From positions 41,779,226 through 41,843,225 of the forward strand of contig CM037782.1 of the NCBI GenBank assembly GCA_021229015.1: a stretch of 64,000 bases of DNA, read 5' to 3'. The translations under genes were made by a program, and so were the position numbers. The notes below the pieces were generated by a model. It did no database searches. It saw nothing but the letters and a program-made list of their open reading frames with translations, and was not told the DNA's origin. Source of the DNA: Solen grandis. Its lineage: Eukaryota; Mollusca; Bivalvia; Adapedonta; Solenidae. Of this stretch, positions 33,237-44,902 are shown piece after piece. Numbering within the stretch: the stretch's first letter is position 1; each line of letters begins with the position of its first letter.

Positions 33237-33674
33237 GCGGATAAAAATTATAACAGACGTTTCACATTTAGAATATGAAATAACATGGTATATGGCCTTT
33301 TTGCAAAAAAATGTCCATATATTGCAATCATTACCTTTGGTGGACCATTTAAGCCTTTCTTCATAAAAAGGTAACAGTGTACATTGACATTGCAAAATAT
33401 TGGTCTTACAACAATCATTAAGTCCACCATTTTTCCCAGTATAATATCAGATTTGTTTACATGTTTGCCAAGCTTTTACTATTTCTTTTTTTGATTAAAA
33501 AAGAATCTGAGCTCTCAACATTGTGCAAAATGCTGAACATTTCACCACTTGTTCATGTACTAGTCAAATATTGTAAAGGAGAGAAATACTGACTACATGA
33601 TGACATATGAATTAATTTTAATGTTTCTTTTTATAGACTTCTCTTTTATTAATTTTTTTATACAGTCAGTTTTT

Positions 33675-35748
33675 AGCTCACCTGAGCACAACGTGCTCAT
33701 GGTGAGCTATTGTGATCGCCTTTTGTCCGTCGTCCGTCGTCCGTCGTCCGTGCGTGCGTGCGTGCGTGCCTGCGTGCCTGCGTGCGTCCGTCGTCAACAA
33801 TTTGCTTTAAACAACATCTCCTCATGAACCGCTGAAGGGATTTTGACCAAACTTCACAGGAATCATCCTTATGATGCCCTCTATCAAAGTTGTACAAATA
33901 ATTCAGATTGGTTAAAAAAGTAGGTCACAGGAGCTAAAAATAGATTTTAAAAATGCAAACTTTGAAAATCTTCTTCTGCAAAACTGCAAGGCCTAGAGCT
34001 TAGATATTTGGTATGTAGCATCATCTTATGGGCCATTACCAAGATTGTACAAATCATAGCCCTACGGTGATAAATGACCCCGCACCAGGGGTCACTTGTT
34101 TTACATAGAGTTATATAGGAAAATCTTTAAAAATCTTCTTCTATGAATCCATTAGGCCTAGAGCTTAGATATTTGGTATATAGCATCATCTAATGGTTCA
34201 TTACCAAGATTGTTCAAATCATAGCCCTACGGTGATAAATGCCCCCGCACCAGGGGTCACTTGTTTTACATAGAGTTATATAGGAAAATCTTTAAAAATC
34301 TTCTTCTATGAATCCATAAGGCCTAGAGATTAGATATTTGGTATGAAGCATCATCTTATGGTTCATTACCAAGATTGTACAAATCATGACCCTATGGTGA
34401 TAAATGACCCCGCACCATGGGTCACTTGTTTTACATAGAGTTATATAGGAAAAACTTTAAAAATCTTCTTCTATGAATCCATTAGGCCTAGAGCTTAGAT
34501 ATTTGTATGTAGCATCATCTTATGGTTCATTACCAAGATTGTACAAATCATAGCCCTACGGTGATAAATGACCCCGCAAAGGGGTCACTTGTTTTACATA
34601 GAGTTATATAGGAAAAGCTTTAAAAATCTTCTTCTATGAATCCATAAGGCCTAGAGCTTAGATATTTGGTATGTAGCATCATCTTATGGTTCATTACCAA
34701 GATTGTACAAATCATAGCCCTACGGTGATAAATGACCCCGCACCAGGGGTCACTTGTTTTACATAGAGTTATATAGGAAAATCTTTAAAAATCTTCTTCT
34801 ATGAATCCATAAGGCCTAGAGATTAGATATTTGGTATGAAGCATCATCTTATGGTTCATTACCAAGATTGTACAAATCATGACCCTATGGTGATAAATGA
34901 CCCCGCACCATGGGTCACTTGTTTTACATAGAGTTATATAGAAAAAAACTTTAAAAATCTACTGCTATGAATCCATTAGGCCTAGAGCTTAGATATTTGG
35001 TATGTAGCATCATCTTATGGGCCATTACCAAGATTGTACAAATCATAGCCCTACGATGATAAATGACCCCGCACCAGGGGTCACTTGTTTTACATAGAGT
35101 TATATAGGAAAATCTTTAAAAATCTTCTTCTATGAATCCATTAGGCCTAGAGCTTAGATATTTGGTATGTAGCATCATCTTATGGTTCATTACCAAGATT
35201 GTACAAATCATGACCCTATGGTGATAAATGACCCCGCACCAGGGGTCACTTGTTTTACATAGAGTTATATAGGAAAATCTTTAAAAATCTTCTTCTATGA
35301 ATCCATAAGGCCTAGAGATTAGATATTTGGTATGAAGCATCATCTTATGGTTTATTACCAAGATTGTACAAATCATGACCCTATGGTGATAAATGCCCCC
35401 GCACCAGGGGTCACTTGTTTAACATAGAGTTATATAGGAAAATCTTTAAAAATCTTCTTCTATGAATCCATTAGGCCTAGAGCTTAGATATTTGGTATGT
35501 AGCATCATCTAATGGTTCATTATCAAGATTTTCAAAATGGTGGCCCTTTGGAGATAAATGACCCCGCACTAAGTCTTCTCCTCTGAAACCATAAGGCCCA
35601 GTGCTTATATATTTGGTGTGTAGTATTGTCAGGGCTAAAATGTTTAAGATTGAGTTATATCAGAATTCTTGTCTGTTTAAAAACCTTGTAATCAGTTGTA
35701 GCAATGGTACTCAGGTGAGCGATCCAGGGCCATCATGGCCCTCTTGTT
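33675..35748 (+). mobile_element. Family-1 element, longest copy, about 165-bp core
   Basis: Starts AGCTCACCTGAGCACAACGT, with a GTCCGTCGTCCGTC tract and GTGCGTGCG run. It ends CAGGTGAGCGATCCAGGGCC plus ATCATGGCCCTCTTGTTT. About nine tandem units of roughly 165 bp (TCTTCTATGAATCCATAAGG, TATGGTTCATTACCAAGATT, CACTTGTTTTACATAGAG) fill 33960-35600. The units are far more alike than those at 3-4 kb, so this array expanded or was homogenised recently. Confidence 0.8.
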
Positions 35749-35961
35749 TCCTATGTTTTGGTGTGTATTAATGATGCCAGATATGTTATTTTGATTAAGT
35801 ATAGTTTTTAATATGTAAACATATTTTTCTGTTAAAATTACTTGTAAAATTACCATATTGATCTCATTACCGATACAGTATAGTTTTTGTTGTAAAAGGG
35901 AGTGGCAGATTGATAGCTGTTATTTTATTTTTTATCATTTAAAGGGTTTTTAACCATTTTT

Positions 35962-36163
35962 TATGCCCCCCACCACTTAATGTGGGGTGGGGCATATAGA
36001 TTTGCCTTTGTCCGTCCGTACGTCCATCCGTCCCAAAGTTTTGTCCGGAGCACAGCTCAAAAACTGTAAGAGGTATCAGCATGAAACTTCATAGGTGGAG
36101 AGATCTCAGTAAGGATAAGTGCACTGTACAAGAACTATAACTTTCCAATGCCTTTTAATTTTT
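35962..36163 (+). mobile_element. Family-3 repeat fragment with GC-rich hairpin
   Basis: ATGCCCCCCACCACTTAATG pairs with TGGGGTGGGGCAT. It is followed by TTGTCCGTCCGTACGTCCAT and a CATGAAACTTCATAGGTGGA body. It is cut at 36164 by the start of a family-2 element. Confidence 0.6.
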
Positions 36164-36529
36164 AGCTCGACTATTCAAAGAATAGTTAGAACTATTGCGG
36201 TCACTCTCTCCTCGGCGTCCGCGTTAATCTCATCAAGGGGGAGTGCAGTGACCAAGAACCATAACTCATTTGCATAATTTCGGAGTTATTGCCCTTTTTG
36301 TGATTTTTTCATACTTAGTTTTTGTCCGGGCCATAACTCAGAAACTATAAAAGGTATCAACATGAAACTTCATATGTGGATAGATCTCATCAAGGGGGAG
36401 TGCAGTGACCAAGAACCATAACTCTCATTTGCATAATTTCGGAGTTATTGCCCTTTGTTAAGTTTTCTTACTGTAATACTAACAAAGCGCTGGAATAGTC
36501 GAGCGTGCTGTCATCAGACAGCTCTTGTT
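36164..36529 (+). mobile_element. Family-2 element, short complete copy
   Basis: Starts AGCTCGACTATTCAAAGAAT and ends GAATAGTCGAGCGTGCTGTC then ATCAGACAGCTCTTGTT. The outer AGCTCGACTATTC is repeated inverted near the 3' end (GAATAGTCGAG). Two body units share GACCAAGAACCATAACTC. This is the best example for defining the family ends. Confidence 0.7.
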
Positions 36530-38025
36530 AATACTTAAATTTTTTCAGGAGCGTAACACAAATGCTACTACAGGGATTGATTTCAAATTTTTCATCATGT
36601 TGCATACATTTAGGAGAAGTGCAGTGCCCAAGTTCCATAGCTCTTGGTCAAGTTATATTTGAGTTGCCCTTTGTTATAATTTCTTGTCTGGAGCATAACA
36701 TGAATTCTATCGCAGGGATTGACTTAAAACTTTATTATAATGTTGCATACATCAAGGAGAAGTCTAGTGCCAAGTTCAAGTAAAATTTGAGTTATCGCCC
36801 TTTGTTTTATTTTTATTGTCGGAAAGTCAACTTGTGTTTGACAAGGAGCTTTGCTAGAAGCTATTAAATTCTTGTCAGCAGCAGGATTAGCTTATATGGT
36901 CAGTCATAAATATGCTTATTGGAATGAATTTAGGGCATATTCTGTATTTTTAGCATGTGCTCATTGCCTTTCCACTTGATCAAAGTCACCTTTTGTATAA
37001 TATCCTTATCAGTCTGGGCAAAAGTTTTGACATGCTTTCATGAGAAAAAAGCAGTTGCGAGGGCATCTGTGTCCTATGGACACATTTCTAGTTTTTTTAG
37101 CTTTTTGTTTTTGCTTTACTAGTCAATAATGGAGCAAATTAATTGTTTTCACGAGGGGACACGTTTAATATTGTTATAAACACAGATTTTCTACTTGTCC
37201 CCACTAGAATAGATACACATTTAGTCTCTGGCTTATGGCTTTATTATGTAGCTTTTATCATGTAAAAATGTTATGTGAAAAAGGGATATAAAAGCAAATA
37301 TACCTTTTGTTTCTCTCAATAACTGGATCAAAACCAAGGTCCCCTTGTATACTAACATCGTCGGAAACCCACGGATGACTTTATTCCGTTTCACTGCATG
37401 ACATCATGCCGTGGGAAAGTACGTTTAGAAAAGCTCGTTTTACAACCTTTTACAACAGTTATTGATTAAAACATCGACCAATGAAAACTCCCTAATAAAC
37501 AACACACTCTTTAATGTGAAGGCATAAATTCATATAAACAATGGGACAACGTGTCCGTCAGCGACGTGCAAAATGTGTGCTTATTTAGCCTGATCAAAAT
37601 ATCAAGTAAAAACTGTCGACGACTCAGCAGTCAAGGTAGTAAATACTATTTCAGTAAGAAATTTACATATGAGCAACAATGTTTATATAGAAAGCTGTGC
37701 ACACAAGTCGTGTAGATATGCCTGATTGAATAGTTGTATTTAAAATGATTGGATGAAAAACCGTGATGGAACCAATGAAATTGCGTAATTCTGACACACC
37801 CTAAACCGAGCAAATTCAAGCGTAATTTCCCACGCAGGGTTTTTTTTCGCCCATTTTGATGACCATTATTGGGTCATGTTCCCAATGCCAAAAAGTATGT
37901 TTTTTTCCCAATTTCAAGGAAAACATTCCCAATTCCAGGCAAAAAAAATAATTTTGTGCCATATTAATCACATTTTGTCACAGTAAATAGTATTTTTCAC
38001 ACTGAAAAACTATATTAAATATTAT
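36530..38025. other. No gene seen; degraded repeat body, then AT-rich DNA
   Basis: 36545-36800 still resembles the body of family-2/3 repeats, with two TGTTGCATACAT...GGAGAAG units. Beyond that I see no feature except TTCCCAAT-rich sequence at about 37870-37940. Confidence 0.4.
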
Positions 38026-38032
38026 ATTAAAT

Positions 38033-38182
38033 TGCCGATATCGGACCGATATTGGACCGACAACTATAATAAAACGATATCGGACCGTTATAATCCGATG
38101 GGCAAAACGATAACGGCCCAATATCATAAACGATATCGGGCCGATAAAAAAGAAACATTGGATAGATATCGGACCGATATTA
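38033..38182. repeat. Palindrome-dense CGATATCGGACCGATA cluster
   Basis: In 150 bases, GATATCGG or its complement occurs at least six times, joined by ACCGATA, ACGATA and GGCCGATA. The region could fold into many short hairpins. No coding meaning is inferred from the frame that crosses it. Confidence 0.6.
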
Positions 38183-38861
38183 GAATGTTGGCTGGGATAT
38201 TCCTTGATTGTAAAATAAAATCTAGTTTATAGAAACAAATGTGTTTGTACTTCTTGAATATCTTTAGTTGAAAAAGTGAGAAAGAAAATATTTGCTTATC
38301 GAGAATGGTTGGCAAATGAAATACTGTTGACAACGAGTATTTTCACCTTTTCATTTAACTGTTGAAATACACAAAACAACGCTTACTGATAAAGCGTTAA
38401 ACTACACTAAGTCCAACAATTGGGTGAAAAATTTATCAATACTTCATCTCTATAAACACATGGTGAGTGGCAAGTAGATACCGTTTTATTGCAGTATCTT
38501 TACATTCGCTAGCGGTGTGTGTGTGGTTATTTGTATTTAATCACGTATGAAATACGTACATCGCTTAAGTAAATTCGAATAAACGCACTCAATTACAGAA
38601 GAATACATTGTAGACTACAACTATATTAAAACAAATTATTTATATTAAACCCAAAATTTCAAATCATGTCTCCAGTATAATCTTCTGTATTAATGAGTAT
38701 GTTTAGTTGCATTTATGTGATAAGTATTATGTGAATAAATTAATGGTTCCATCATAAAGATGTCGATTTAATTAGCAAGTGCGTACTATCAAAGTAAAAC
38801 AGCACCTTTATTTTCCTAAAACGAGTGTGAAAATGCATAACTAGCTGTAATCATTTTCAAT

Positions 38862-39035
38862 ATGAATCCAGTAATGAACGGGCAATGTTCTGAGTGTGGA
38901 AGTCCATGCTATATAGAATGCAGTAAGTGCTGCTGTGTTTTATCAGAACAGGAACAACAGCACAATTGCGACATTATGGGAGATGAATGTTGTGATAAAC
39001 ATTTCCCTATAAACCACCATCCAATCCTTGATTAA
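38862..39035 (+). CDS. Small Cys-rich ORF, 57 residues, unidentified
   Basis: ATG to TAA with ten cysteines. The pattern CSECGSPCYIECSKCCC is followed by HNC, then DECCDKHF and a His-rich end. The spacing suggests zinc binding (B-box- or ZZ-like), but I recognise no exact family. It is too short to be secure, and it could be an exon of a larger or decayed gene. It lies between two diverged direct repeats (see 38600-39374). There is no signal peptide. Confidence 0.35.
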   Translation: MNPVMNGQCSECGSPCYIECSKCCCVLSEQEQQHNCDIMGDECCDKHFPINHHPILD

Positions 39036-39108
39036 ACCAGGAAAAATCACGGTCCTTTTCAGGACCACAAATTCACTTCATAGTCTCTCCCTTTTTATAT
39101 TCATGCAC

Positions 39109-39111
<3 letters not shown>

Positions 39112-39151
<40 letters not shown>
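39112..39151. repeat. (TG)n microsatellite
   Basis: About 19 TG units. Unrelated to any gene seen. Confidence 0.9.
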
Positions 39152-39153
<2 letters not shown>

Positions 39154-40099
39154 CAGGTACATACATAACATACATTTAACGCATTTTGTATATGATTGTA
39201 GACATTTTCTTTTAAACGGCATACACTTTAATTTAAAATAAAAACACATCCCACTACAAAAGAATACAATGGAGACTACGTCAAGTTTTAAAAAAACTAT
39301 CTTTATTACTCCCAAATAATTTACTTTGTCTCCAGTATAATCTTCTGTATTAATGAGTATGTTTAGTTGCATTTGTCATGACATACAATGTTCAAGAAAG
39401 TATTACAAATTTCTTGTTCTTTTACACCAGTTTATTATATATACATTTAAGTTACACCTCAAACTTTCTTATGAGAAAAAGATACTGTGGCCATGAACTT
39501 TGTTATGTGCTTACAGTTTTTGTTGAGTAATCAAACGTTTTTCCCTCCAAAATTACAAATCTGCTTATATCACCCTTGACAATAAGGGTAACTGACCTTT
39601 ATTGCTTGAACAGATTACCTTAAGAAAGGTTATTGTAAATAATCAATGTTTACTTGAATTAACATTTCACGGTTAGTACTTTAGTCACTACGAGATATTA
39701 ACAAAGCATTTTTTTTTTGTAAAAAACATATCACCAAGTCAACTCTGTCCCATGATTGTTCAAGACAGAGTTTGTTCTTTCTCCTTATAATTATGTGTTT
39801 CGAGTACAGTAGTTAATCTGGTTGATAATAAAGGTGAATGATCGAGTTACACAAATAATCCTTAAAATTTTAGTAAAATCGCGCGCGCTTTCTGGTGAGA
39901 TAACTGATAAGGATGGACTATTCAGGGGTAAATGGCCCTTGGGTAGTAAACTGATGGTCACCCGATAAGATAGTAATCTATGTCCACAGACCAGGGTTAG
40001 AACACCCATCACCTTTAGATTTGTAGTCGGGTGTGATACTACAAAAATCACTTTAACTAACGATCAAATGATAACGAGAGAGATGGATAGGAGAGCAAC

Positions 40100-40300
40100 A
40101 GAATGAGTTTAGTTAGTTTAGACTTATTTATTTTACGTCGATTGGGAAACAAGTTCTTACAACTTATACTAATATACTAATTTGGACCAGTACTCTGCGC
40201 CTGGGAAGGTCATGAAGAATTCTTGCCTCCAACGGGGTTCGAACCCACAACCTTCAGATCCGTAATCGGATACGTTGCCACTGGACCACGGCGCCCTCAG
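40100..40300 (-). repeat. tRNA-derived SINE, minus strand
   Basis: On the minus strand GGGCGCCGTGGTCCAGTGGC is an A-box-like head and GGGTTCGAACCCCG a perfect B box. The body carries CAGAGTACTGGTCC and ends near CGACGTAAAATAAATAAG. It is the clearest copy of the body also seen at 14285, 47196 and 57655. Confidence 0.75.
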
Positions 40301-40859
40301 AATGAGTGAAAGTTTTAGAAAAGAATCATAAACATTTTGTTTTAAACTGTGGTAAAAACTCTTCACTATTTTGTACGGAGAGCATATTATTTAAATCATA
40401 CTCGAATAATTAATGAAAAATTCATTGATTAGTTCTATACAATGATGGAGAGAAGACTGTAAACAACTCCGCTCTGAACGCTGTGTCATGACCTCATATG
40501 ACCTCTCTATCGCTTGGAGAGTCAGCTCTGGAGGGATGACCACCTGCGTGTGAATAGAGTGCGTTGTCCTAGCAACGCCAACTTTGGAGCGGGGGGGGGG
40601 GGGGGGTTGGATGTCTCTACTGACCAGGTGTTTACACACTCTCTGTTATCATTGTAACGAAAGTTTTAAAAGGTGTGAATAAAGAGATGCAACTCTAATT
40701 ATATCAAATAAGGGTGACAGAGTAACATATCTTTAAAACAAATTGTTTAGAACTTTAACATAAAAAATATTAATACAATAATGTTTTTCACTTAAAAGTT
40801 CAATCCAATATTTCACAACCAAGAGCTTGTCATGGTGCTGTATGATGTTCTATGAGGTT

Positions 40860-41690
40860 TAAACAAAATTCAACCTTGAACCAATCTGAAGCATGCGCAG
40901 ACGTAACCTTAATAATGCGCGGTTGATGTTTTGACGCACCAACTGACCAGGTGACATCTCCTAGTTTATGAATCATAAGCTTGCGTAGTCGGTGACCTAG
41001 ATCATCTGGTCTCACACTCTCTTACAAATCGCACAGGTATAACTCTACATGTTTATCCATGTATGGATCGGTACTTTCCAAAGTATTTTCGAAACAGCCA
41101 CCATTTTTCAAGTCAAATATATAGTTTACAACATTAGTATTGTAGGCAACGTATTCCTTCCAATCATTTAGCTTCAGAGCAACGATATTGATGCATATAG
41201 AATGCTTTTTTGCCAATTCGGTCAATACAATTTTAAAATCGTCAAAAGTATTTGAGTCGTTTAACCATCTCCATATGTCGATTTTCGCTTTTGAGTCTGA
41301 CATCTGACAAGAATGAAATAAGGCGACCTTGTATAATTCGTAACGAAGTACGTGTTTTAGAGATATAAAGGGATATTCCACTAACTGGTGATAAATTTCC
41401 TGGCATAACTTTTCGGGTAACACATCCATGATTCGAGAAATAAAAATGACTTTCATATCTAACGACGCTAAATTTATCGAAACAGAAGTGTCTATACTTG
41501 TAACGATAGACAAAACCTTAACCTTGAATCATGGACATGCGCAGACATGACCTAAATAGAATATCCTTAATTCAACCTTAACCTTGAATCATGAGCATGC
41601 GCAGTCGGTGACCTAGATCATTGACCACAATTCAACCTTAACCTTGAATCATGAGCATGCGCAGTCGGTGGTCTAGGTCATTGACCGTGA
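40860..41690. repeat. Repeats of about 60 bp around an ORF, with CATGCGCAG cores
   Basis: On the right, 41515-41690 holds three tandem units of AACCTTGAATCATGAGCATG then CGCAGTCGGTGACCTAG. On the left, diverged pieces of the same unit lie at about 40867-40910 and 40965-41005. The ORF at 41022-41456 is between them. GCATGCGCAG resembles an NRF1 half-palindrome, but no factor binding is shown. Confidence 0.6.
41022..41456 (-). CDS. Unidentified ORF, about 144 residues
   Basis: The frame is open from 41513, but its first ATG is at 41456, or 41429 for a shorter version. The composition looks coding: LPEKLCQEIYHQLVEYPFIS, ELYKVALFHSCQMSDS, IDIWRWLNDSNTFDDFKIVL, TELAKKHSICINIVALKLND. Its predicted helical character, with a W-L-.. 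helix followed by F..VL..LA, faintly recalls a death-fold domain, but I do not assign one. No intron is evident. A CDS for a single-exon or retro-copied gene is possible, and so is an exon of a larger minus-strand gene. Confidence 0.4.
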   Translation of the reverse strand: MKVIFISRIMDVLPEKLCQEIYHQLVEYPFISLKHVLRYELYKVALFHSCQMSDSKAKIDIWRWLNDSNTFDDFKIVLTELAKKHSICINIVALKLNDWKEYVAYNTNVVNYIFDLKNGGCFENTLESTDPYMDKHVELYLCDL

Positions 41691-41766
41691 TGACGTAGGT
41701 TTGACCTACTTACCCAGATCTGGGACTGGAACCTCTGGAACCCCCGTTAAAGCTCCTAGTTTGCTA

Positions 41767-43355
41767 CACTAGTTATTTCCCCTGACCTGTACGTTCAAGT
41801 ACCGAAGCACTCCCAGCACTAGTATTTCCCCTGACATGTACGTTATAGTAGCTGAGCACCTCCGGCACTAGTTATTTCACCTGGCATGTACGTTAAAGTA
41901 CCGGAAAACCCCCAGCACTAGTTATTTCCCCTGACATGTACGTTAATACCGGAGCACCCCAGCCTAGTTATTTCCCCTGACATGTACTTAAAGTACAGGA
42001 GACCCCCATATTTCAACTGACCTGTACGTTAAAGTACCGGAAAACCCTCAGCACTAGTTATTTCCCCTGACATGTACGTTAATTTACCGGAGCACCCCAA
42101 GCTCTAGTTATTTCCCCTGACATGTACGTTAAAGTACAGGAGCACCCCCAGCACTAGTTATTTCCCCTGACCTGTACTTAAAGTACGGAGTACCACCCAG
42201 CAATAGTTATTTCCTCTGACCTGTACGTTAAAGTAGCGGAGCACCCCCAGCACTAGTTTTTTCCCCTGACATGAACGTTAAAATACCGGAGCACCCCTAG
42301 CACTAGTTATTTCCCCTGAATTGTACGTTAAAGTACCGAAGCACTCCCAGCACTAGTTATTTCCTCTGACAAGTACGTTAAAGTACCGGAGTACCCACCA
42401 GCAATAGTTATTTCCCCTGACCTGTACGTTAAAGTACCGAAGCACTCCCAGCACAAGTTATTTCCTTTGACATGTACGTTAAAGTACCGGAGCACCCCCA
42501 GCACAAGTATTTCCCCTAAAATGCACGTTAAAGTAGCCGAGCACCTCCAGCACTAGTTATTTCACCTGACCTGTACGTTAAAGTACCGGAAATCCCCAAG
42601 CACTAGTTATTTCCCCTGACATGTACGTTAATTTACCGAAGCACCCCAAGCTCTAGTTATTTCCCCTGACATGTACGTTAAAGTACAGGAGTACCCCCAG
42701 CACTAGTTATTTCCCCTGACCTGTACGTTAAGATACCGGAGCACCCCCAGCACTAGTATTTTCCCTAACATGTACCCTACAGTAGCTGAGCACCTACAAC
42801 ACTAGTTATTTCAACTGACCTGTACAAAAAAACCCTGACCTGTACATTAAAGTACGGAAAACCCAGCCTCCCAGCACAAGTTATTTCCTTTGACATGTAC
42901 GTTAAAGTACCGGAGCACCCCCAGCACAAGTATTTCCCCTAAAATGCACGTTAAAGTAGCTGAGCACCTCCAGCACTAGTTATTTCACCTGACCTGTACG
43001 TTAAAGTACCGGAGTACCCCCAGCACTAGTTATTTCCCCTGACCTGTACGTTCAAGTACCGGAAAACCCTCAGCACTAGTTATGTCCCCGGACATGTACG
43101 TTAATTTACCGGAGCACCCCTAGCACTAGTTATTTCCCCTGAATTGTACGTTAAAGTACCGAAGCACTCCCAGCACTAGTTATTTCCTCTGACAAGTACG
43201 TTAAAGTACCGGAGCACCCCCAGCACTTGTATTTCCCCTAACATGTACGTTAAAGTAGCTGAGCACCTCCAGCACTAGTTTTTTCACCTGACCTGTACGT
43301 TAAAGTACCGGAAACTCCCCAGCACTAGTTATTTCCTCTAACATGTTCTTTAAAC
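41767..43355. repeat. 50-bp minisatellite, about 32 copies
   Basis: Unit CACTAGTTATTTCCCCTGAC, ATGTACGTTAAAGTACCGGA, GCACCCCCAG. Variants (CTGTACG for ATGTACG, GTAGCTGAG for GTACCGGAG, AAAACCC for GCACCCC) are mixed along the array, and a few units are shortened. Each unit contains ACGT and a short GTAC palindrome pair. No coding frame is preserved. Confidence 0.9.
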
Positions 43356-43369
43356 CTTCAGACCCCTTC

Positions 43370-44869
43370 GTATCCTGGAAATCGCACAATGTATTTTAAC
43401 TTCAATACTATTTAATTAACATGTTATTTAACTACACGCGCATGCGCCAGAAAAACAAAATATTACCTTGAATTTTTGAAAAAGAACATAATTGTGCATG
43501 GTATAAAATTCAAAAGATACCGATCAATAGAGGATTACGTGAGTAACTATTTCTAATCTTTCTTTTATAAAGTATACAGAAAGACGTTGTAAAATTCTAA
43601 AGATTTTTTTTACCTCACTCATCAAATATATAAACATCAAGATTATAAATTGTGATCTTGGTGAGAAAAAAAAAGCAAAGCGTGCAAGATGCAGTACATG
43701 GTCATGAGCGGTGTCCCACTTCATTTTATATCGTCATGGATGAGACAATTCAATGTACACACAAACATACACATTTACACTCAGAGAAAGAGCGAGGCAG
43801 GAACATAATTCCCAAGATTAAAGTACAAACAAGTTTTGTTCTGCTGTTCATCAATTTACCGTTAGTACTATTTCTGATACCTTTTCAAAACAGTTATAAT
43901 AGAATGGATTACTAGGAGAGTTTTCACAAAACAGTTTTTTTTCCCGATCCCTACTTTATGATAAAAAGATAAATCGAGAGACGCTCACCTTATGATATCC
44001 TTTCTCTACAAACAGTGGTTCACGATTAATGCTAGCAGTATTACCTCTTAAGAAAGTTGGAAAACCACACTGAGGGCAATACTTCACACTGTTCACGGAT
44101 CAGTGAATACGGTTATTCAAGTGTCTCCGCAAACGCAACAGAACTATTTTCATTTATAATTTCATGTGAAAAATTTACAGACATTGCATACTACCTATTG
44201 AAGTAGTAAGAAGAATGAAAACGCTATGGGAACTCGAATACTCAGTGCTGGCTGGGTCTGCTCTATCAGTGTTGTACACCGGCCACGTAAAAGAACCTTG
44301 AGAGTCTATACAATCGTCCGTAATTACATACAAATCACATAATTGTAAGTTGCTTAAAAATAGGAATGAAGTGCATATGGACACCGGATACATGAACAAA
44401 AGATGTTTTGCTTTCGGGTGAAAATCAACAGAGAGTACATTTCTTGTGCTAGTAAGAGGCTGAAATGCAGTCTTGAAACTCTTTTATAATCATGTTTAAA
44501 AAAGGTGGACCATAATAACTCGAGGGGCCATCTCAAATGAATTAATAGATTCGACAGTATTACGTTCACTTGATCATGCTAGATATATATAACGGGGACA
44601 TTCAGGAGAACGTTAAAACTAGGTATACCTATACATGCATTCATACCTAATTTCGTTATTTCGTTCTTAAACCATAATGGAAATAGACATTATCACATTA
44701 AAATACAAAGAGCTATACAAGGTACAAGGTGTAAGAGTAGATTTTACGCTCAGTGTCTGAATGATGAGACAAAAATAAACGGTGAGACAATTTTATGAAT
44801 AAGATGCTAATAATTTCACGATGAAATGAGTTTAAATGATGGCATAGTTGTTAAAGAAACGTGTCCAAA

Positions 44870-44902
<33 letters not shown>

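Larger units (their letters stand above)
38600..39374 (+). repeat. Direct repeats flanking the Cys-rich ORF
   Basis: A perfect 48-bp match (TGTCTCCAGTATAATCTTCT onward) lies at 38667-38714 and 39327-39374. Diverged similarity extends upstream to AAGAATACA at about 38600 and 39260. The spacing is 660 bp. Confidence 0.7.

Noticed and set aside
41767..43355. CRISPR-like regular repeat
   Set aside because: Units are head-to-tail with no spacers and drift like a minisatellite.
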